The position numbers and the translations under genes are program-made. A stretch of DNA of 64,000 bases from positions 2,372,134 through 2,436,133 of the forward strand of contig NZ_OY781884.1 of assembly GCF_963677155.1 (NCBI RefSeq), written 5' to 3'. Shown here piece after piece: positions 1 to 9,040 of the stretch. The stretch's first letter is position 1, and each line of letters opens with the position of its first letter. The stretch comes from an uncultured Draconibacterium sp. GTDB lineage: Bacteria; Bacteroidota; Bacteroidia; Bacteroidales; Prolixibacteraceae. The notes under the pieces are model-generated. The model worked only from the letters and a program-made list of their open reading frames with translations, did not search any database and was not told where the DNA came from.

Positions 1-22
1 TCATCAATCGCTCCGCTTTCAT
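1..22 (-). other. possible 5' end of a minus-strand gene leaving the window
   Basis: On the minus strand an ATG at position 22 opens a frame reading M-K-A-E-R-L-M up to the left edge. It would be divergent from the TonB receptor gene. Seven residues are far too few to assign a family. The rest of the first 197 bases shows no other gene. Confidence 0.2.
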
Positions 23-197
23 GCTAAAGATATAATTCCCGACTTACTGTTTTGCCGTCCACCTCCTGCCATGGCATAAAACTTTATGTTTTAGAACCAT
101 ACCCCATTTCTCCAATAGGAATGACCCTTTTATCTATTCTGTAAAAAGATTAACAAAACTCCCCCTATTTTGTTAAGTGGATGAACAACTTAAAAAA

Positions 198-2297
198 ATG
201 AAAAAAATCAATCTTTTGCTTGTCTTCATTTTTATGATCGCAGGCTATACAAAAGCCCAGAATATCAGGGTAATAACAGACACCACCCAAACGAATGATA
301 TTTTAATCAACGAGGTTACCGTTAAATCGGCAAAGGAACTTCCGCGGGTAAAAGATGTTCCGGCATCAATTTCACTTATTTCGGCTCGAATGATTGCCAA
401 CGACGAAATCACCAGTCTGGCTGATATTTCATCAAAAGTGCCCAACTTTTTTATGATGGATTACGGTTCGAAACTACAATCGCCGGTGTTTATCCGCGGT
501 ATTGGTTCGCGTCTTGGTTCGCCATCGGTTGGATTGTATGTTGATAATGTACCGTATTTTGAAAAAACAACCTTTGGCTTCGACTTCTTCGATATCGACC
601 GAATTGAAGTACTTCGCGGCCCACAGGGTACGTTGTACGGACGAAATACCATGGGCGGAATCATTAATATATTCAGTAAATCGCCGCTTTATTTCGAAGA
701 AACAAATATGAACCTTTCGGCTGGTACACATGGTTACTACAATGTAAACCTTAATCATTACAACAAAATCAGCGATAAGATTGGCTTTTCGTTAAGTGGC
801 AACTACATGGCGCACGACGGTTATTTTACCAACGAGTTTGATGGAGATCCGGCAGACGATCAATACTCTTTCAGTCTTCGCGGACGACTGGTTTGGAAAA
901 TATCAGACCAGCTAACCCTTGAAAACATTGCGACTTACGAAAACAGCGAGCAGTACGGATTTCCGTATGCTCTTTATAATACCGAAACCAATACTTCCGG
1001 CAAAATCAATTACAACCAGGAGAGCAGCTATAAACGCGATTTGTTTTCAGATGGGCTAATTTTTAAATACCGAACTGAAGATTTTGAACTGATTTCTACA
1101 ACCAGTTACCAGTATTACGATGGTGTTATGGCCGTTGATCAGGATTTTACTGCCGACTCAATTTACTTCTTCGAAATTGGTGATAATCAGAATATGTGGT
1201 CGCAGGAATTTGTGGCAAAATCGCTTAATAACGAGCGTTACAACTGGTTATTTGGTGCTTACGGTTTTGCCCAGACGATGGACCAGAAAACCTTTGGCGA
1301 TCTTTACCGCTCGAATATGCAACAGGATATCAGAAGTAAATTCGATATTTCAGGTTTTGCGCTATTCCACCAGTCTACGGTAAACAACTTTTTAATTGAA
1401 AAACTGACATTAACTGCAGGAATCCGACTCGATGTGGAAAAAGACAAGCTGGATTATTCAATGGCAATGTCGGTTGGCGGAGGTCCGTGGAATACAGCAA
1501 TTTCAGACAATTACGAAGAAACATTTACAGAAATTCTACCGAAGGTGGCTTTAAAATACGAGTTCAACAATGAATTTAACACCTACGCAACAGTATCGAA
1601 AGGTTATAAATCGGGTGGATTTAACACCAACTCATCGGTTCTGCTGGAAAACCGTTCATATGATGCCGAGCAGAGTTGGAACTACGAGTGGGGATTTAAA
1701 TCGTCGTTGGCGAACCACCGTTTGTATTTCGATGCTGCTTTGTTTTACATCAATTGGGAAGACCAACAAATTGATGTACCGGTTCCGGGAGGCCGCGGAA
1801 ACATGAAAACCAACGCCGGAGAATCAGTTAGCAAAGGTGTGGAATTATTTGTGAGAGCACGCCCCGTTGAAAAACTGGAAATTACCCTTGGTTATGGTTA
1901 TACAAAAGCCACTTTCTCTGATTACGTGGTTAACGACTCTTTGAATTACAACGACAATTATATCCCATACGTGCCCCGCTCAACGGTTAATGCCAGCGTA
2001 AATAAAACATTTGAACTTAAAGATAGTTTCCTTGAAAAGGTAGTGGCTCATCTTTCCTATCGCGGAGTTGGAAAACATTACTGGGATTTAAACAATACCT
2101 TGTATCAGGATTATTATGGATTGGTTGATACCAAAGTATCTTTCTTCTCCGGTAAATTTCAATTCGACATCTGGGCAAAGAATATTTTGGATACCTCGTA
2201 CAATTCCTATTATTTTGAGATTTCGTCGCTTCATAATGCTTATACCCAATTGGGAAAACCCAGAACAGCGGGCGTAAATCTGAAGGTAAACTTCTAA
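198..2297 (+). CDS. TonB-dependent outer-membrane receptor, haem/porphyrin-operon linked
   Basis: Outer-membrane gated barrel that imports a bound ligand using TonB energy. The frame opens at a GTG at 177, but the ATG at 198 directly precedes a classic signal peptide (MKKINLLLVF, cleavage after a TKAQ-like site), so 198 is preferred. A possible TonB box (ILINEVTV) follows, then the plug domain with the family signature VEVLRGPQGTLYGRNTMGG-type segment (here IEVLRGPQGTLYG, about residues 140-152 counting from 198). The C-terminal 500 residues form the barrel and end in Phe. There is no STN domain and no carboxypeptidase-regulatory domain, so it is a siderophore/haem-type receptor and neither a SusC protein nor a sigma-signalling transducer. 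Its stop is 1 base before the MFS permease, and hemN, hemG and hemH follow on the same strand. The ligand is therefore inferred to be haem, a porphyrin or an iron chelate. Confidence 0.9.
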   Translation: MKKINLLLVFIFMIAGYTKAQNIRVITDTTQTNDILINEVTVKSAKELPRVKDVPASISLISARMIANDEITSLADISSKVPNFFMMDYGSKLQSPVFIRGIGSRLGSPSVGLYVDNVPYFEKTTFGFDFFDIDRIEVLRGPQGTLYGRNTMGGIINIFSKSPLYFEETNMNLSAGTHGYYNVNLNHYNKISDKIGFSLSGNYMAHDGYFTNEFDGDPADDQYSFSLRGRLVWKISDQLTLENIATYENSEQYGFPYALYNTETNTSGKINYNQESSYKRDLFSDGLIFKYRTEDFELISTTSYQYYDGVMAVDQDFTADSIYFFEIGDNQNMWSQEFVAKSLNNERYNWLFGAYGFAQTMDQKTFGDLYRSNMQQDIRSKFDISGFALFHQSTVNNFLIEKLTLTAGIRLDVEKDKLDYSMAMSVGGGPWNTAISDNYEETFTEILPKVALKYEFNNEFNTYATVSKGYKSGGFNTNSSVLLENRSYDAEQSWNYEWGFKSSLANHRLYFDAALFYINWEDQQIDVPVPGGRGNMKTNAGESVSKGVELFVRARPVEKLEITLGYGYTKATFSDYVVNDSLNYNDNYIPYVPRSTVNASVNKTFELKDSFLEKVVAHLSYRGVGKHYWDLNNTLYQDYYGLVDTKVSFFSGKFQFDIWAKNILDTSYNSYYFEISSLHNAYTQLGKPRTAGVNLKVNF

Positions 2298-2298
2298 A

Positions 2299-3522
2299 AT
2301 GAGAAATAGCGAAATAAAAAAATATTATACGCTGCTTAGCCTCTACCTGGCGCAGTCGATCCCGATGAGTTTTTTCTCTACGGTGATCCCTGTGATCATG
2401 CGAATGGAGAACTACTCGCTGGAATCCATCGGTTATATCCAGTTGATAAAATTGCCATGGATTCTGAAAATGCTGTGGGCGCCAATGGTTGATAAAACCA
2501 GTAAAAACAAACGGCACTACCGCAGGTGGATCATCATGTCGGAGGCTTTTTATGCGCTCATCATCATGTCGGTTGGTTATTTAAACCTGCAAACCGATTT
2601 TACCACCATTATTATTCTGATGGTAATTGCATTTACGGCATCGGCAACACAGGATATTGCCACCGATGCTTTCGCCATTCTTATTCTGAACAAAAACGAA
2701 CGCAGCCTTGGAAACAGCATGCAATCGGCCGGTAGTTTTATCGGAACCATGATGGGCAGCGGTGTTTTACTCATTATCTACCATTATTTTGGTTGGTTAT
2801 GGCTGTTACGCTCGCTCGGCTTGTTTGTGTTGTTTGCGCTCATTCCCGTGTCGCTGTACAACGCACGCAACGGAAAAGAATCCGATCGTTCAACAAAAAA
2901 TGTATCGCCACTGGAGTTTATCTACTTTTTCAGGCAGAAAAAAATTGGCGGTCACTTGTTGTTATTGTTCCTGTTTTATTCAGGAATAATCGGGATTTTA
3001 ACCATGATAAAACCCTACTTTGTTGACCTGGGTTACGACATAAAAGAAATCGGAATCATCTCAGGAATATTTGGAACGGCGTGCGGTGTTATCATGACCA
3101 TTCCTGCAGGATTTCTGCTCCGCAAAAAAGGAATTACCAAAGCAGTGTGGATATTTCCGGTAGTCAATGTACTGGTAGCCACTTTCTTTTTCGGACTGAC
3201 CTACACCAATCATGCATTGTGGTTGGTTTATTTGGGTGTTATGTTGCTTTGGGGAGCCTACGCCATGTCGTCGGTATTTGTGTATACCATGAGCATGCAA
3301 GTAGTTCGTAAAGGGCGCGAAGGAACCGATTTTACCATTCAGATAGTAATTACACACCTAAGCAGCCTTATTATTGCCATAATGAGCGGGAAAATGGCTG
3401 ATACGCTTACCTACCGCGGGCTGTTTGCCATAGAAATCGGGCTCGGAATACTTACTCTTGCTCTGTTGCCGTTTATCTTCAGAAAAAGTTTTTACCTGAA
3501 GTATGAACAAGAAACCAATTAA
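2299..3522 (+). CDS. MFS permease, AmpG-like
   Basis: About 407 residues with roughly 12 hydrophobic segments. The N-terminal half contains SLYLAQSIPMSFFSTVIPV and a charged loop after transmembrane segment 2 (WAPMVDKTSKNKRHYRRW), an arrangement typical of AmpG-like MFS transporters. It starts 1 base after the TonB receptor stop, so the two are almost certainly translated from one message. By position it is the natural inner-membrane partner for whatever the receptor brings into the periplasm; with hemN, hemG and hemH downstream, a porphyrin or haem precursor is the leading guess. AmpG proper carries muropeptides, but nothing in the locus points to cell-wall recycling. The substrate is inference only. 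Confidence 0.8.
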   Translation: MRNSEIKKYYTLLSLYLAQSIPMSFFSTVIPVIMRMENYSLESIGYIQLIKLPWILKMLWAPMVDKTSKNKRHYRRWIIMSEAFYALIIMSVGYLNLQTDFTTIIILMVIAFTASATQDIATDAFAILILNKNERSLGNSMQSAGSFIGTMMGSGVLLIIYHYFGWLWLLRSLGLFVLFALIPVSLYNARNGKESDRSTKNVSPLEFIYFFRQKKIGGHLLLLFLFYSGIIGILTMIKPYFVDLGYDIKEIGIISGIFGTACGVIMTIPAGFLLRKKGITKAVWIFPVVNVLVATFFFGLTYTNHALWLVYLGVMLLWGAYAMSSVFVYTMSMQVVRKGREGTDFTIQIVITHLSSLIIAIMSGKMADTLTYRGLFAIEIGLGILTLALLPFIFRKSFYLKYEQETN

Positions 3523-3541
3523 GACCTTTTAAGTTAGTACT

Positions 3542-4918
3542 ATGAAAGTATCACAAAAGTTAATAGAAAAATATAACACCCCGGTACCGCGATACACAAG
3601 CTACCCGCCGGCCAACTTTTTTTCACCGGAATTTACTCCGGCAGAATACGTAAAAGTGTTGGAACAATCCAATTCAGAGAATCCACAGAATATTTCCATT
3701 TATATCCACATACCGTTTTGCCCAAAGATCTGTTATTTCTGTGGCTGTAACACACACCTTACACGCGACAAAAACAAAATGGAAGTTTATGTTGATGCGC
3801 TGAAAAAAGAGATTCGCATGGTGAAAAAGCTGCTGAACGACGACCGTAAAGTGTCGCAGGTGCACTGGGGAGGCGGAACACCAAACTCGTTGTCTATTGA
3901 GTTGGTGGAAGACATTATGAATGTGATCCATGAACTTTTCGAGTTTATTCCAAAACCGGAAATTGCCATGGAATGTCATCCGGCAATGCTGGATAAAGAT
4001 TACATCGATCGTTTGGTAGCACTGAAATTTAACCGTTTTAGTTTGGGTATTCAGGATTTTAACAAAGAGGTGCTCGACAATGTAAACCGCGATCCGTCGA
4101 TTCTTCCCGAGGAAGATTTGGTTGCCATGATTCGCAGTCACGAAGGTACCAGCGTGAATTTCGACTTTATTTACGGTCTTCCTTTTCAAGATGAAGAGTC
4201 GTTTGCAAAAACCATTGAGCGCGCCATCAGTTTGTCGCCCGATCGTTTGGTAACTTTCTCGTATGCACACGTGCCCTGGGTAAAAAAAGCACAAAAAATA
4301 CTCGATGCACGCGGTTTGCCAACGGCAACTAAAAAGCTGGCTATGTTTGAGGTTGGCTATCGTTTATTGACTGAAAACGGTTACGATGCCATTGGTCTCG
4401 ACCATTTTGCCCGCCCCGATGATGAATTGAGTATTGCCTTTAAAAACAAAACGTTACACCGTAATTTTCAGGGATATTGCACCCGCGAAACTACCGGCCA
4501 GGTTTATGCTTTTGGAGCCACAGGAATCAGCCAACTGGAAAATGCTTACGCGCAAAATGCTAAGGATACCAATACTTACGTTGACCAGATTAACGCCGGG
4601 AAATTTACCATTGAAAAAGGTTATCAGCTCAATGAAACGGAGAAGATTATTCGCCACGTGATTAACGAAGTAATGTGCAACTACTATATTTCGTGGGAGG
4701 AAGCGGCACAAGTGCTAAAAACGTCTCCAGATATAATAAGACAAAGCATTGTTTACGATGAATCGTTCCTCGCCGGTTTTATTGAAGAAGGACTTTTATC
4801 CGTTTCGAAAGACGAACTGCATGTAAGCGAACAAGGACGGTTTTTTGTGCGAAATATTGCTGCCAGCCTTGATCCGAACATGCGGAATGCAACTTTAAAA
4901 TTCTCAAAAGCACTATAA
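3542..4918 (+). CDS. hemN: oxygen-independent coproporphyrinogen III dehydrogenase HemN
   Basis: Radical SAM enzyme that decarboxylates two propionates of coproporphyrinogen III to give protoporphyrinogen IX without oxygen. The cluster motif HIPFCPKICYFCGCN places Cys60, Cys64 and Cys67 for the 4Fe-4S cluster, and Cys69 matches the fourth cysteine characteristic of true HemN rather than HemW (whose motif ends CxxCDF). The N-terminal stretch YNTPVPRYTSYPP is also HemN-specific. GGGTP at about residues 110-114 is the SAM-binding motif. At 458 residues it has normal HemN length. It sits 19 bases after the MFS gene and 5 bases before hemG, consistent with one operon. An anaerobic enzyme suits a facultative or anaerobic life. 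Confidence 0.96.
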   Translation: MKVSQKLIEKYNTPVPRYTSYPPANFFSPEFTPAEYVKVLEQSNSENPQNISIYIHIPFCPKICYFCGCNTHLTRDKNKMEVYVDALKKEIRMVKKLLNDDRKVSQVHWGGGTPNSLSIELVEDIMNVIHELFEFIPKPEIAMECHPAMLDKDYIDRLVALKFNRFSLGIQDFNKEVLDNVNRDPSILPEEDLVAMIRSHEGTSVNFDFIYGLPFQDEESFAKTIERAISLSPDRLVTFSYAHVPWVKKAQKILDARGLPTATKKLAMFEVGYRLLTENGYDAIGLDHFARPDDELSIAFKNKTLHRNFQGYCTRETTGQVYAFGATGISQLENAYAQNAKDTNTYVDQINAGKFTIEKGYQLNETEKIIRHVINEVMCNYYISWEEAAQVLKTSPDIIRQSIVYDESFLAGFIEEGLLSVSKDELHVSEQGRFFVRNIAASLDPNMRNATLKFSKAL

Positions 4919-4923
4919 AAACC

Positions 4924-6282
4924 ATGCAAAAAAACCAACTAAACATTGCCGTAATTGGGGCAGGACTAACCGGACTTACAACAGCTTATTACCTTAAAAA
5001 ATTTGGTTTTAAGGTAACGGTTTTTGAAAAGAATAACCGTGCAGGTGGCGTGATTCAAACGCATCGAAAAAATGGCTTTATTTTCGAATCGGGTCCAAAT
5101 ACCGGTTCTATGGGGCAGGAAGAAGCTGCCGAGCTTTTCGAAGATCTTGCTGACGATTGTAAACTCGAATATGCCAATAAAAGCGCCGAAGCGCGTTGGA
5201 TTTGGATGGGCGATAAGTGGCACGAAATGGAAATGGGTGGCTTAAAAGCCATTACTACTCCCCTTTTTACGTGGTACGACAAATTCCGCATTTTAGGAGA
5301 ACCCTTTCGTAAACCCGGTACCAATCCGAATGAAACAATTGCCGATATGGTGCGACGCCGAATGGGAAAAAGCTTTTTGCGAAATGCTGTAGACCCTTTT
5401 CTTTCAGGTGTTTATGCCGGCGATCCGGAAAAGCTGGTAACACGTTTTGCTTTGCCTAAACTTTATTGGCTGGAACAAAACTACGGCAGTTTTATTGGTG
5501 GAAGTATCAAGCAAAAAAAAGCACGCAAAAAGGAACCACCACGAAAAGCAAATCGCCAGGTATTCTCGGTTAAAAACGGACTGGATAACCTGATAAAGGC
5601 GCTGGTAAAAAATATTGGAGACGAAAATATTACGTTGGGCTGTAAAAATCTGGAGGTAAAAACATCCGGAGATCAGGATTTTTCAGCTGATGGAAAATCA
5701 TTTACTCACGTTGTTTCAACTGCCGGATCGCATGCGCTGGAAAGCCTTTTCCCTTTCTTCCCGAAAGAAAAAATGCAGGCGATTAATAAAATGAACTACG
5801 CCAAAGTTACGCAGGTGGTGCTGGGTTTTAACAACTGGAAAGGAATCCCGATTAAATCGTTTGGAGGACTGGTTCCTTCGGCAGAAAAACGCAATGTGCT
5901 GGGTATTCTATTGCCAGGCTCATTTTTGAAAAACCGCGCACCCGAAAACGGTGCTTTACTTTCTGTATTTATGGGAGGTATTAAAAGGCCGGAAATGTTC
6001 GGGTATTCTGATGATAAAATAAAAGAAATTGCCGAACGCGAAGTACGCGACATGATGGGGCTCGACAGTTTTAACCCCGATCTTCTGGAGATTTTCCGCT
6101 ATCCGCATGCCATTCCTCAATACAGTTTCGAAAGTGAAGAAAAAGTACAGGCTATCACCGATCTGGAGACCGAGTTTAAAGGCATCACCCTGGCCGGAAA
6201 TATGCGCGACGGAATTGGAATGGCCGACCGGATAAAACAAGGAAGAACAATTGCTAACCAATTTGCTACGGATTATTTATGA
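4924..6282 (+). CDS. hemG: FAD-dependent protoporphyrinogen oxidase (HemY-type)
   Basis: Oxidises protoporphyrinogen IX to protoporphyrin IX by removing six electrons. The N-terminal Rossmann motif GAGLTG lies at residues 12-17, followed by the adenine-binding acidic residue in VTVFEKNNRAGGVIQT. The C-terminal FAD signature is seen in ITLAGNMRDGIGMADRI. The length of 452 residues fits the HemY family (often labelled hemG in Bacteroidota) and differs from the short flavodoxin-like HemG and the membrane HemJ. The family usually uses O2, an interesting pairing with oxygen-independent HemN upstream; another acceptor is possible. It overlaps hemH by 4 bases, which implies translational coupling. 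Confidence 0.94.
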   Translation: MQKNQLNIAVIGAGLTGLTTAYYLKKFGFKVTVFEKNNRAGGVIQTHRKNGFIFESGPNTGSMGQEEAAELFEDLADDCKLEYANKSAEARWIWMGDKWHEMEMGGLKAITTPLFTWYDKFRILGEPFRKPGTNPNETIADMVRRRMGKSFLRNAVDPFLSGVYAGDPEKLVTRFALPKLYWLEQNYGSFIGGSIKQKKARKKEPPRKANRQVFSVKNGLDNLIKALVKNIGDENITLGCKNLEVKTSGDQDFSADGKSFTHVVSTAGSHALESLFPFFPKEKMQAINKMNYAKVTQVVLGFNNWKGIPIKSFGGLVPSAEKRNVLGILLPGSFLKNRAPENGALLSVFMGGIKRPEMFGYSDDKIKEIAEREVRDMMGLDSFNPDLLEIFRYPHAIPQYSFESEEKVQAITDLETEFKGITLAGNMRDGIGMADRIKQGRTIANQFATDYL

Positions 6283-7295
6283 AGACAAAAACAGCTGTTT
6301 TGTTGATGAACGTTGGTAGTCCCGACAAACCAACCGTTCCTGCAGTTCGGAAATACCTCACCGAGTTTTTAAACGATAAGCGTGTTATCGATCTTCCATA
6401 TCTGCTTCGTAAATTTTTGGTAAATGCGATTATCATTCCGTTCAGAGTGAAAAATTCAACCAAATTATACCGGCAGTTGTGGACTAAAAAGGGTTCGCCG
6501 CTAATTTATATTTCGGAGGAGTTGAAGCAAAAATTGCAGAAAGAACTGGGTGATGATTACGAAGTTTTTATGGGAATGCGCTACGGAAATCCGGGTTACA
6601 AAGCAGCATTGGCGGAAATTAAAAAGAAGGGCTTCGGGAAGTTGATTTTGTTACCGCTTTTTCCGCATCATGCTATGTCAACCACTGAAACATCGTTGGT
6701 TGCCGCCCAAAAAGAAATTAAAAAGCTGGGAATAAAAGCAGAGGTAAGTGAGGTTGGACAATTTTACCACGATCCTAAATTTATTGATGCTTTTGCCGAA
6801 CGAATTCAACAATATAAGCTACAGGATTACGACCATATTATTTTTTCGTATCACGGATTGCCGAACCGGCATTTGGAAAAGTGCCATCCGGGAATTAAAG
6901 TGGAACAATGCAGTTGCCATAATGCAATGCCTGAACACGGAGCTATGTGTTACCGAGCTACGGTTTATGAAACTTCGCGTTTGTTGGCAGCCCGGTTAAA
7001 CCTGCAACCCGAGCAGTATTCCGTAGGTTTTCAGTCGCGCTTATCGAAAAACTGGCTAACACCATTTACCGACGAATTGCTGGCAGAAAAGCTTGCAGAA
7101 GGCAAAAAGAAAATACTGATAGCAGCACCTTCGTTTGTTACCGACTGCCTGGAAACAACGCTGGAACTTGGCGTGGAATACGGCGAAGAACTTCTGGACA
7201 AAGGCGGAGAAAAACTGCAGTTGGTTGATAGTTTAAACACCGAAAAAAGCTGGGTAGAAACGCTCGCATACCTGGTTCGCAAAAACATTTCTTAA
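6279..7295 (+). CDS. hemH: ferrochelatase HemH with an internal cysteine cluster
   Basis: Inserts Fe2+ into protoporphyrin IX to make haem. The start MKTKTAVLLMNVGSP is the usual ferrochelatase N-terminus. SYHGLP places the catalytic His at residue 192, and PSFVTDCLETTLELG carries the conserved acidic active-site residues near 290-296. Between them lie Cys202, Cys211, Cys213 and Cys224 in an internal segment right after the catalytic His. A class of ferrochelatases with four internal cysteines holding a 2Fe-2S cluster is known, and this spacing suggests membership. Length 338 is typical. It is the last enzyme of the operon and overlaps hemG by ATGA-type coupling. Confidence 0.95.
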   Translation: MKTKTAVLLMNVGSPDKPTVPAVRKYLTEFLNDKRVIDLPYLLRKFLVNAIIIPFRVKNSTKLYRQLWTKKGSPLIYISEELKQKLQKELGDDYEVFMGMRYGNPGYKAALAEIKKKGFGKLILLPLFPHHAMSTTETSLVAAQKEIKKLGIKAEVSEVGQFYHDPKFIDAFAERIQQYKLQDYDHIIFSYHGLPNRHLEKCHPGIKVEQCSCHNAMPEHGAMCYRATVYETSRLLAARLNLQPEQYSVGFQSRLSKNWLTPFTDELLAEKLAEGKKKILIAAPSFVTDCLETTLELGVEYGEELLDKGGEKLQLVDSLNTEKSWVETLAYLVRKNIS

Positions 7296-7307
7296 AAAAC
7301 AGAAACA

Positions 7308-7586
7308 ATGCATACTTACGAATGGCATCTACTATACACCTGTCTGGCAACCTTTTTAGTTTGCCTGCCGTTTGGCTACCTGCGCGGTGGTTTTCGTAAG
7401 CTATCGTTTTGGTGGTTTGTAGCCATACATGCACCGGTTCCCTTGATTATTTTAATCCGTAAATTTTTCGACATACAACTAAGCTGGGGCCTTGCTCCTT
7501 TTCTTTTCGGAAGTTTTTTCCTTGGCCAGTTTATTGGCCGCAAAATCTACGCATTAAAGCCCTGGCGAAAGAAAAAAGTAAACTAA
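7308..7586 (+). CDS. small hydrophobic membrane protein at the end of the haem operon
   Basis: 92 residues with about three hydrophobic stretches (around residues 6-24, 36-52 and 60-78) and a basic C-terminal tail (KPWRKKKVN), so an inner-membrane protein with a cytoplasmic end is likely. I do not recognise a family. It starts 12 bases after hemH on the same strand, so it is probably co-transcribed. HemJ is an alternative reading for small membrane proteins in haem loci, but this protein is shorter than HemJ and I see no HemJ signature. It converges on the aldehyde dehydrogenase gene with only 4 bases between the two stop codons. Confidence 0.65.
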   Translation: MHTYEWHLLYTCLATFLVCLPFGYLRGGFRKLSFWWFVAIHAPVPLIILIRKFFDIQLSWGLAPFLFGSFFLGQFIGRKIYALKPWRKKKVN

Positions 7587-7590
7587 CCGG

Positions 7591-8955
7591 CTACTTTACA
7601 AAAACGGTTTTCACGTTCACAAATTCTTTGATTCCTTGTACGGAAAGTTCACGGCCAAATCCGCTGGTTTTTATACCGCCAAAAGGTAAACGCGGGTCCG
7701 ATTTCACAAAATCGTTTACAAAACAAGCACCGGCTTCCAGTTCCATTTCGGCGATATGTTCGCCTTTTTTTAGATTTTGGGTAAACACAGCAGCTCCCAA
7801 ACCAAAATCGGTGTCGTTGGCTACGCGTATGGTTTCTTGTTCATCTTTTACTTTTATTACCGACGCAACTGGCCCAAACAATTCTTCTTCGTAGGCCGGC
7901 ATTCCCGGCTTCACATTTTCAAGAATGGTTGGCGGATAAAAAGCCCCTTTTCGATGTGGAATTTCACCTCCCAGAATTACTTCTGCACCTTTATTCACTG
8001 AATCAACAACCTGCTGGTGTAACTCGTCGCGCAAATCTTCGCGCGCCATTGGCCCCATTGTACTTTCCTCGTCGAAAGGATCGCCAAAGTGTGCTGCATT
8101 CATTTCGTGGGTAAAAAGCTCAAGAAAATGCGCGTAAACCGTTTCTTCCACAATAAAACGTTTGGCACCGATACAACTTTGGCCGGCATTTAACAGGCGG
8201 CCGGTAGCACATGTTTTTGCAGCCATATCCAGGTCGGCATCTTTTAAAATCAGGTATGGATCGCTGCCCCCCAATTCCAACACACATTTTTTTAATTCGG
8301 CTCCTGCCAACGCGACAACACTTTTCCCCGCCGGTGTACTTCCGGTAAGGCTAACTGCTTTAACGGCCTTGTGCTTAATCACATTTTCAACCATCGAGCT
8401 TCCGATTAACAACGAGCGAAACACATTTTCAGGAAAACCAGCTTCGCGGAAAATCTCTTCGATAGCCACGGCACATCCCGGTACATTGCTGGCATGTTTC
8501 AGTATGGCCGTGTTGCCCGACATAAGCGTTGGAGCTGCAAAACGAAATACCTGCCAAAACGGAAAATTCCAGGGCATAACAGCTAAAATGGTTCCCTGCG
8601 GCTGGTACGAAACATACGATTTGCTGGCCTGTGTGACTATGGTTTCGTTTTCGAGGAATGATTCGGCGTTTGCAGCATAATACTCACAAACCCAGGCACA
8701 CTTTTCAATCTCGGCAATTCCTTCTTTTTTAACTTTTCCCATTTCCTGAGCCATTAGCAAAGCCAGCTCTTCCTTTTTACTGCGTAAAATACTGGCTGCA
8801 TTTTGCATCAACTGCGCCCTGTGATGAAAGGATGTACTTCGCCAATGGTGCCAGATTTTATCTACTGAATTTATGATCTTTTCAACACCTTCCTCAGAGT
8901 GTTTTTGATAGGTTTTTACTATTTCGTTTGTTACCGGATTTATCGATTTTAACAT
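7591..8955 (-). CDS. NAD(P)-dependent aldehyde dehydrogenase, succinate-semialdehyde type
   Basis: Oxidises an aldehyde to its acid through a thioester. The catalytic cysteine is Cys261 in NAGQSCIGAKRF, and the general base is Glu227 in LELGGSDP. The cofactor loop GSTPAG is at residues 205-210 and PWNFPFWQ at about 128-135. The 454-residue length and the NAGQSC and MPWNFPFWQ signatures match the short succinate-semialdehyde dehydrogenase subgroup (Sad/GabD-like). No gabT or other GABA gene is adjacent, so the natural aldehyde is uncertain. It is a lone minus-strand gene downstream of OsmC, with a hairpin terminator between the two. Confidence 0.92.
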   Translation of the reverse strand: MLKSINPVTNEIVKTYQKHSEEGVEKIINSVDKIWHHWRSTSFHHRAQLMQNAASILRSKKEELALLMAQEMGKVKKEGIAEIEKCAWVCEYYAANAESFLENETIVTQASKSYVSYQPQGTILAVMPWNFPFWQVFRFAAPTLMSGNTAILKHASNVPGCAVAIEEIFREAGFPENVFRSLLIGSSMVENVIKHKAVKAVSLTGSTPAGKSVVALAGAELKKCVLELGGSDPYLILKDADLDMAAKTCATGRLLNAGQSCIGAKRFIVEETVYAHFLELFTHEMNAAHFGDPFDEESTMGPMAREDLRDELHQQVVDSVNKGAEVILGGEIPHRKGAFYPPTILENVKPGMPAYEEELFGPVASVIKVKDEQETIRVANDTDFGLGAAVFTQNLKKGEHIAEMELEAGACFVNDFVKSDPRLPFGGIKTSGFGRELSVQGIKEFVNVKTVFVK

Positions 8956-8983
8956 AGTGAATTCTTTAATGACCTTTAAAATT

Positions 8984-9016
8984 ATAAAAAAAGCAACCTT
9001 GTAAAAAGATTGCTTT
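8984..9016 (-). terminator. intrinsic terminator after the OsmC gene
   Basis: Read on the minus strand, a stem AAAGCAA/TTGCTTT (8990-8996 with 9010-9016) is followed immediately by a run of seven or more T. It lies 24 bases past the OsmC stop and before the aldehyde dehydrogenase start, so it separates the two transcripts. Confidence 0.75.
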
Positions 9017-9040
9017 CAATATATTTTACAGAATCATAAT

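Noticed and set aside
2017-2517. Minus-strand frame of 166 codons
   Set aside because: It overlaps the end of the TonB receptor and the start of the MFS gene, both clearly coding on the plus strand; composition is shadow-like with no family signature.
3674-4294. Minus-strand frame of 206 codons
   Set aside because: It lies entirely inside hemN and mirrors its codons; no start context or recognisable domain.
8162-8680. Plus-strand frame of 172 codons
   Set aside because: It is antisense to the aldehyde dehydrogenase, whose catalytic motifs are intact on the minus strand.
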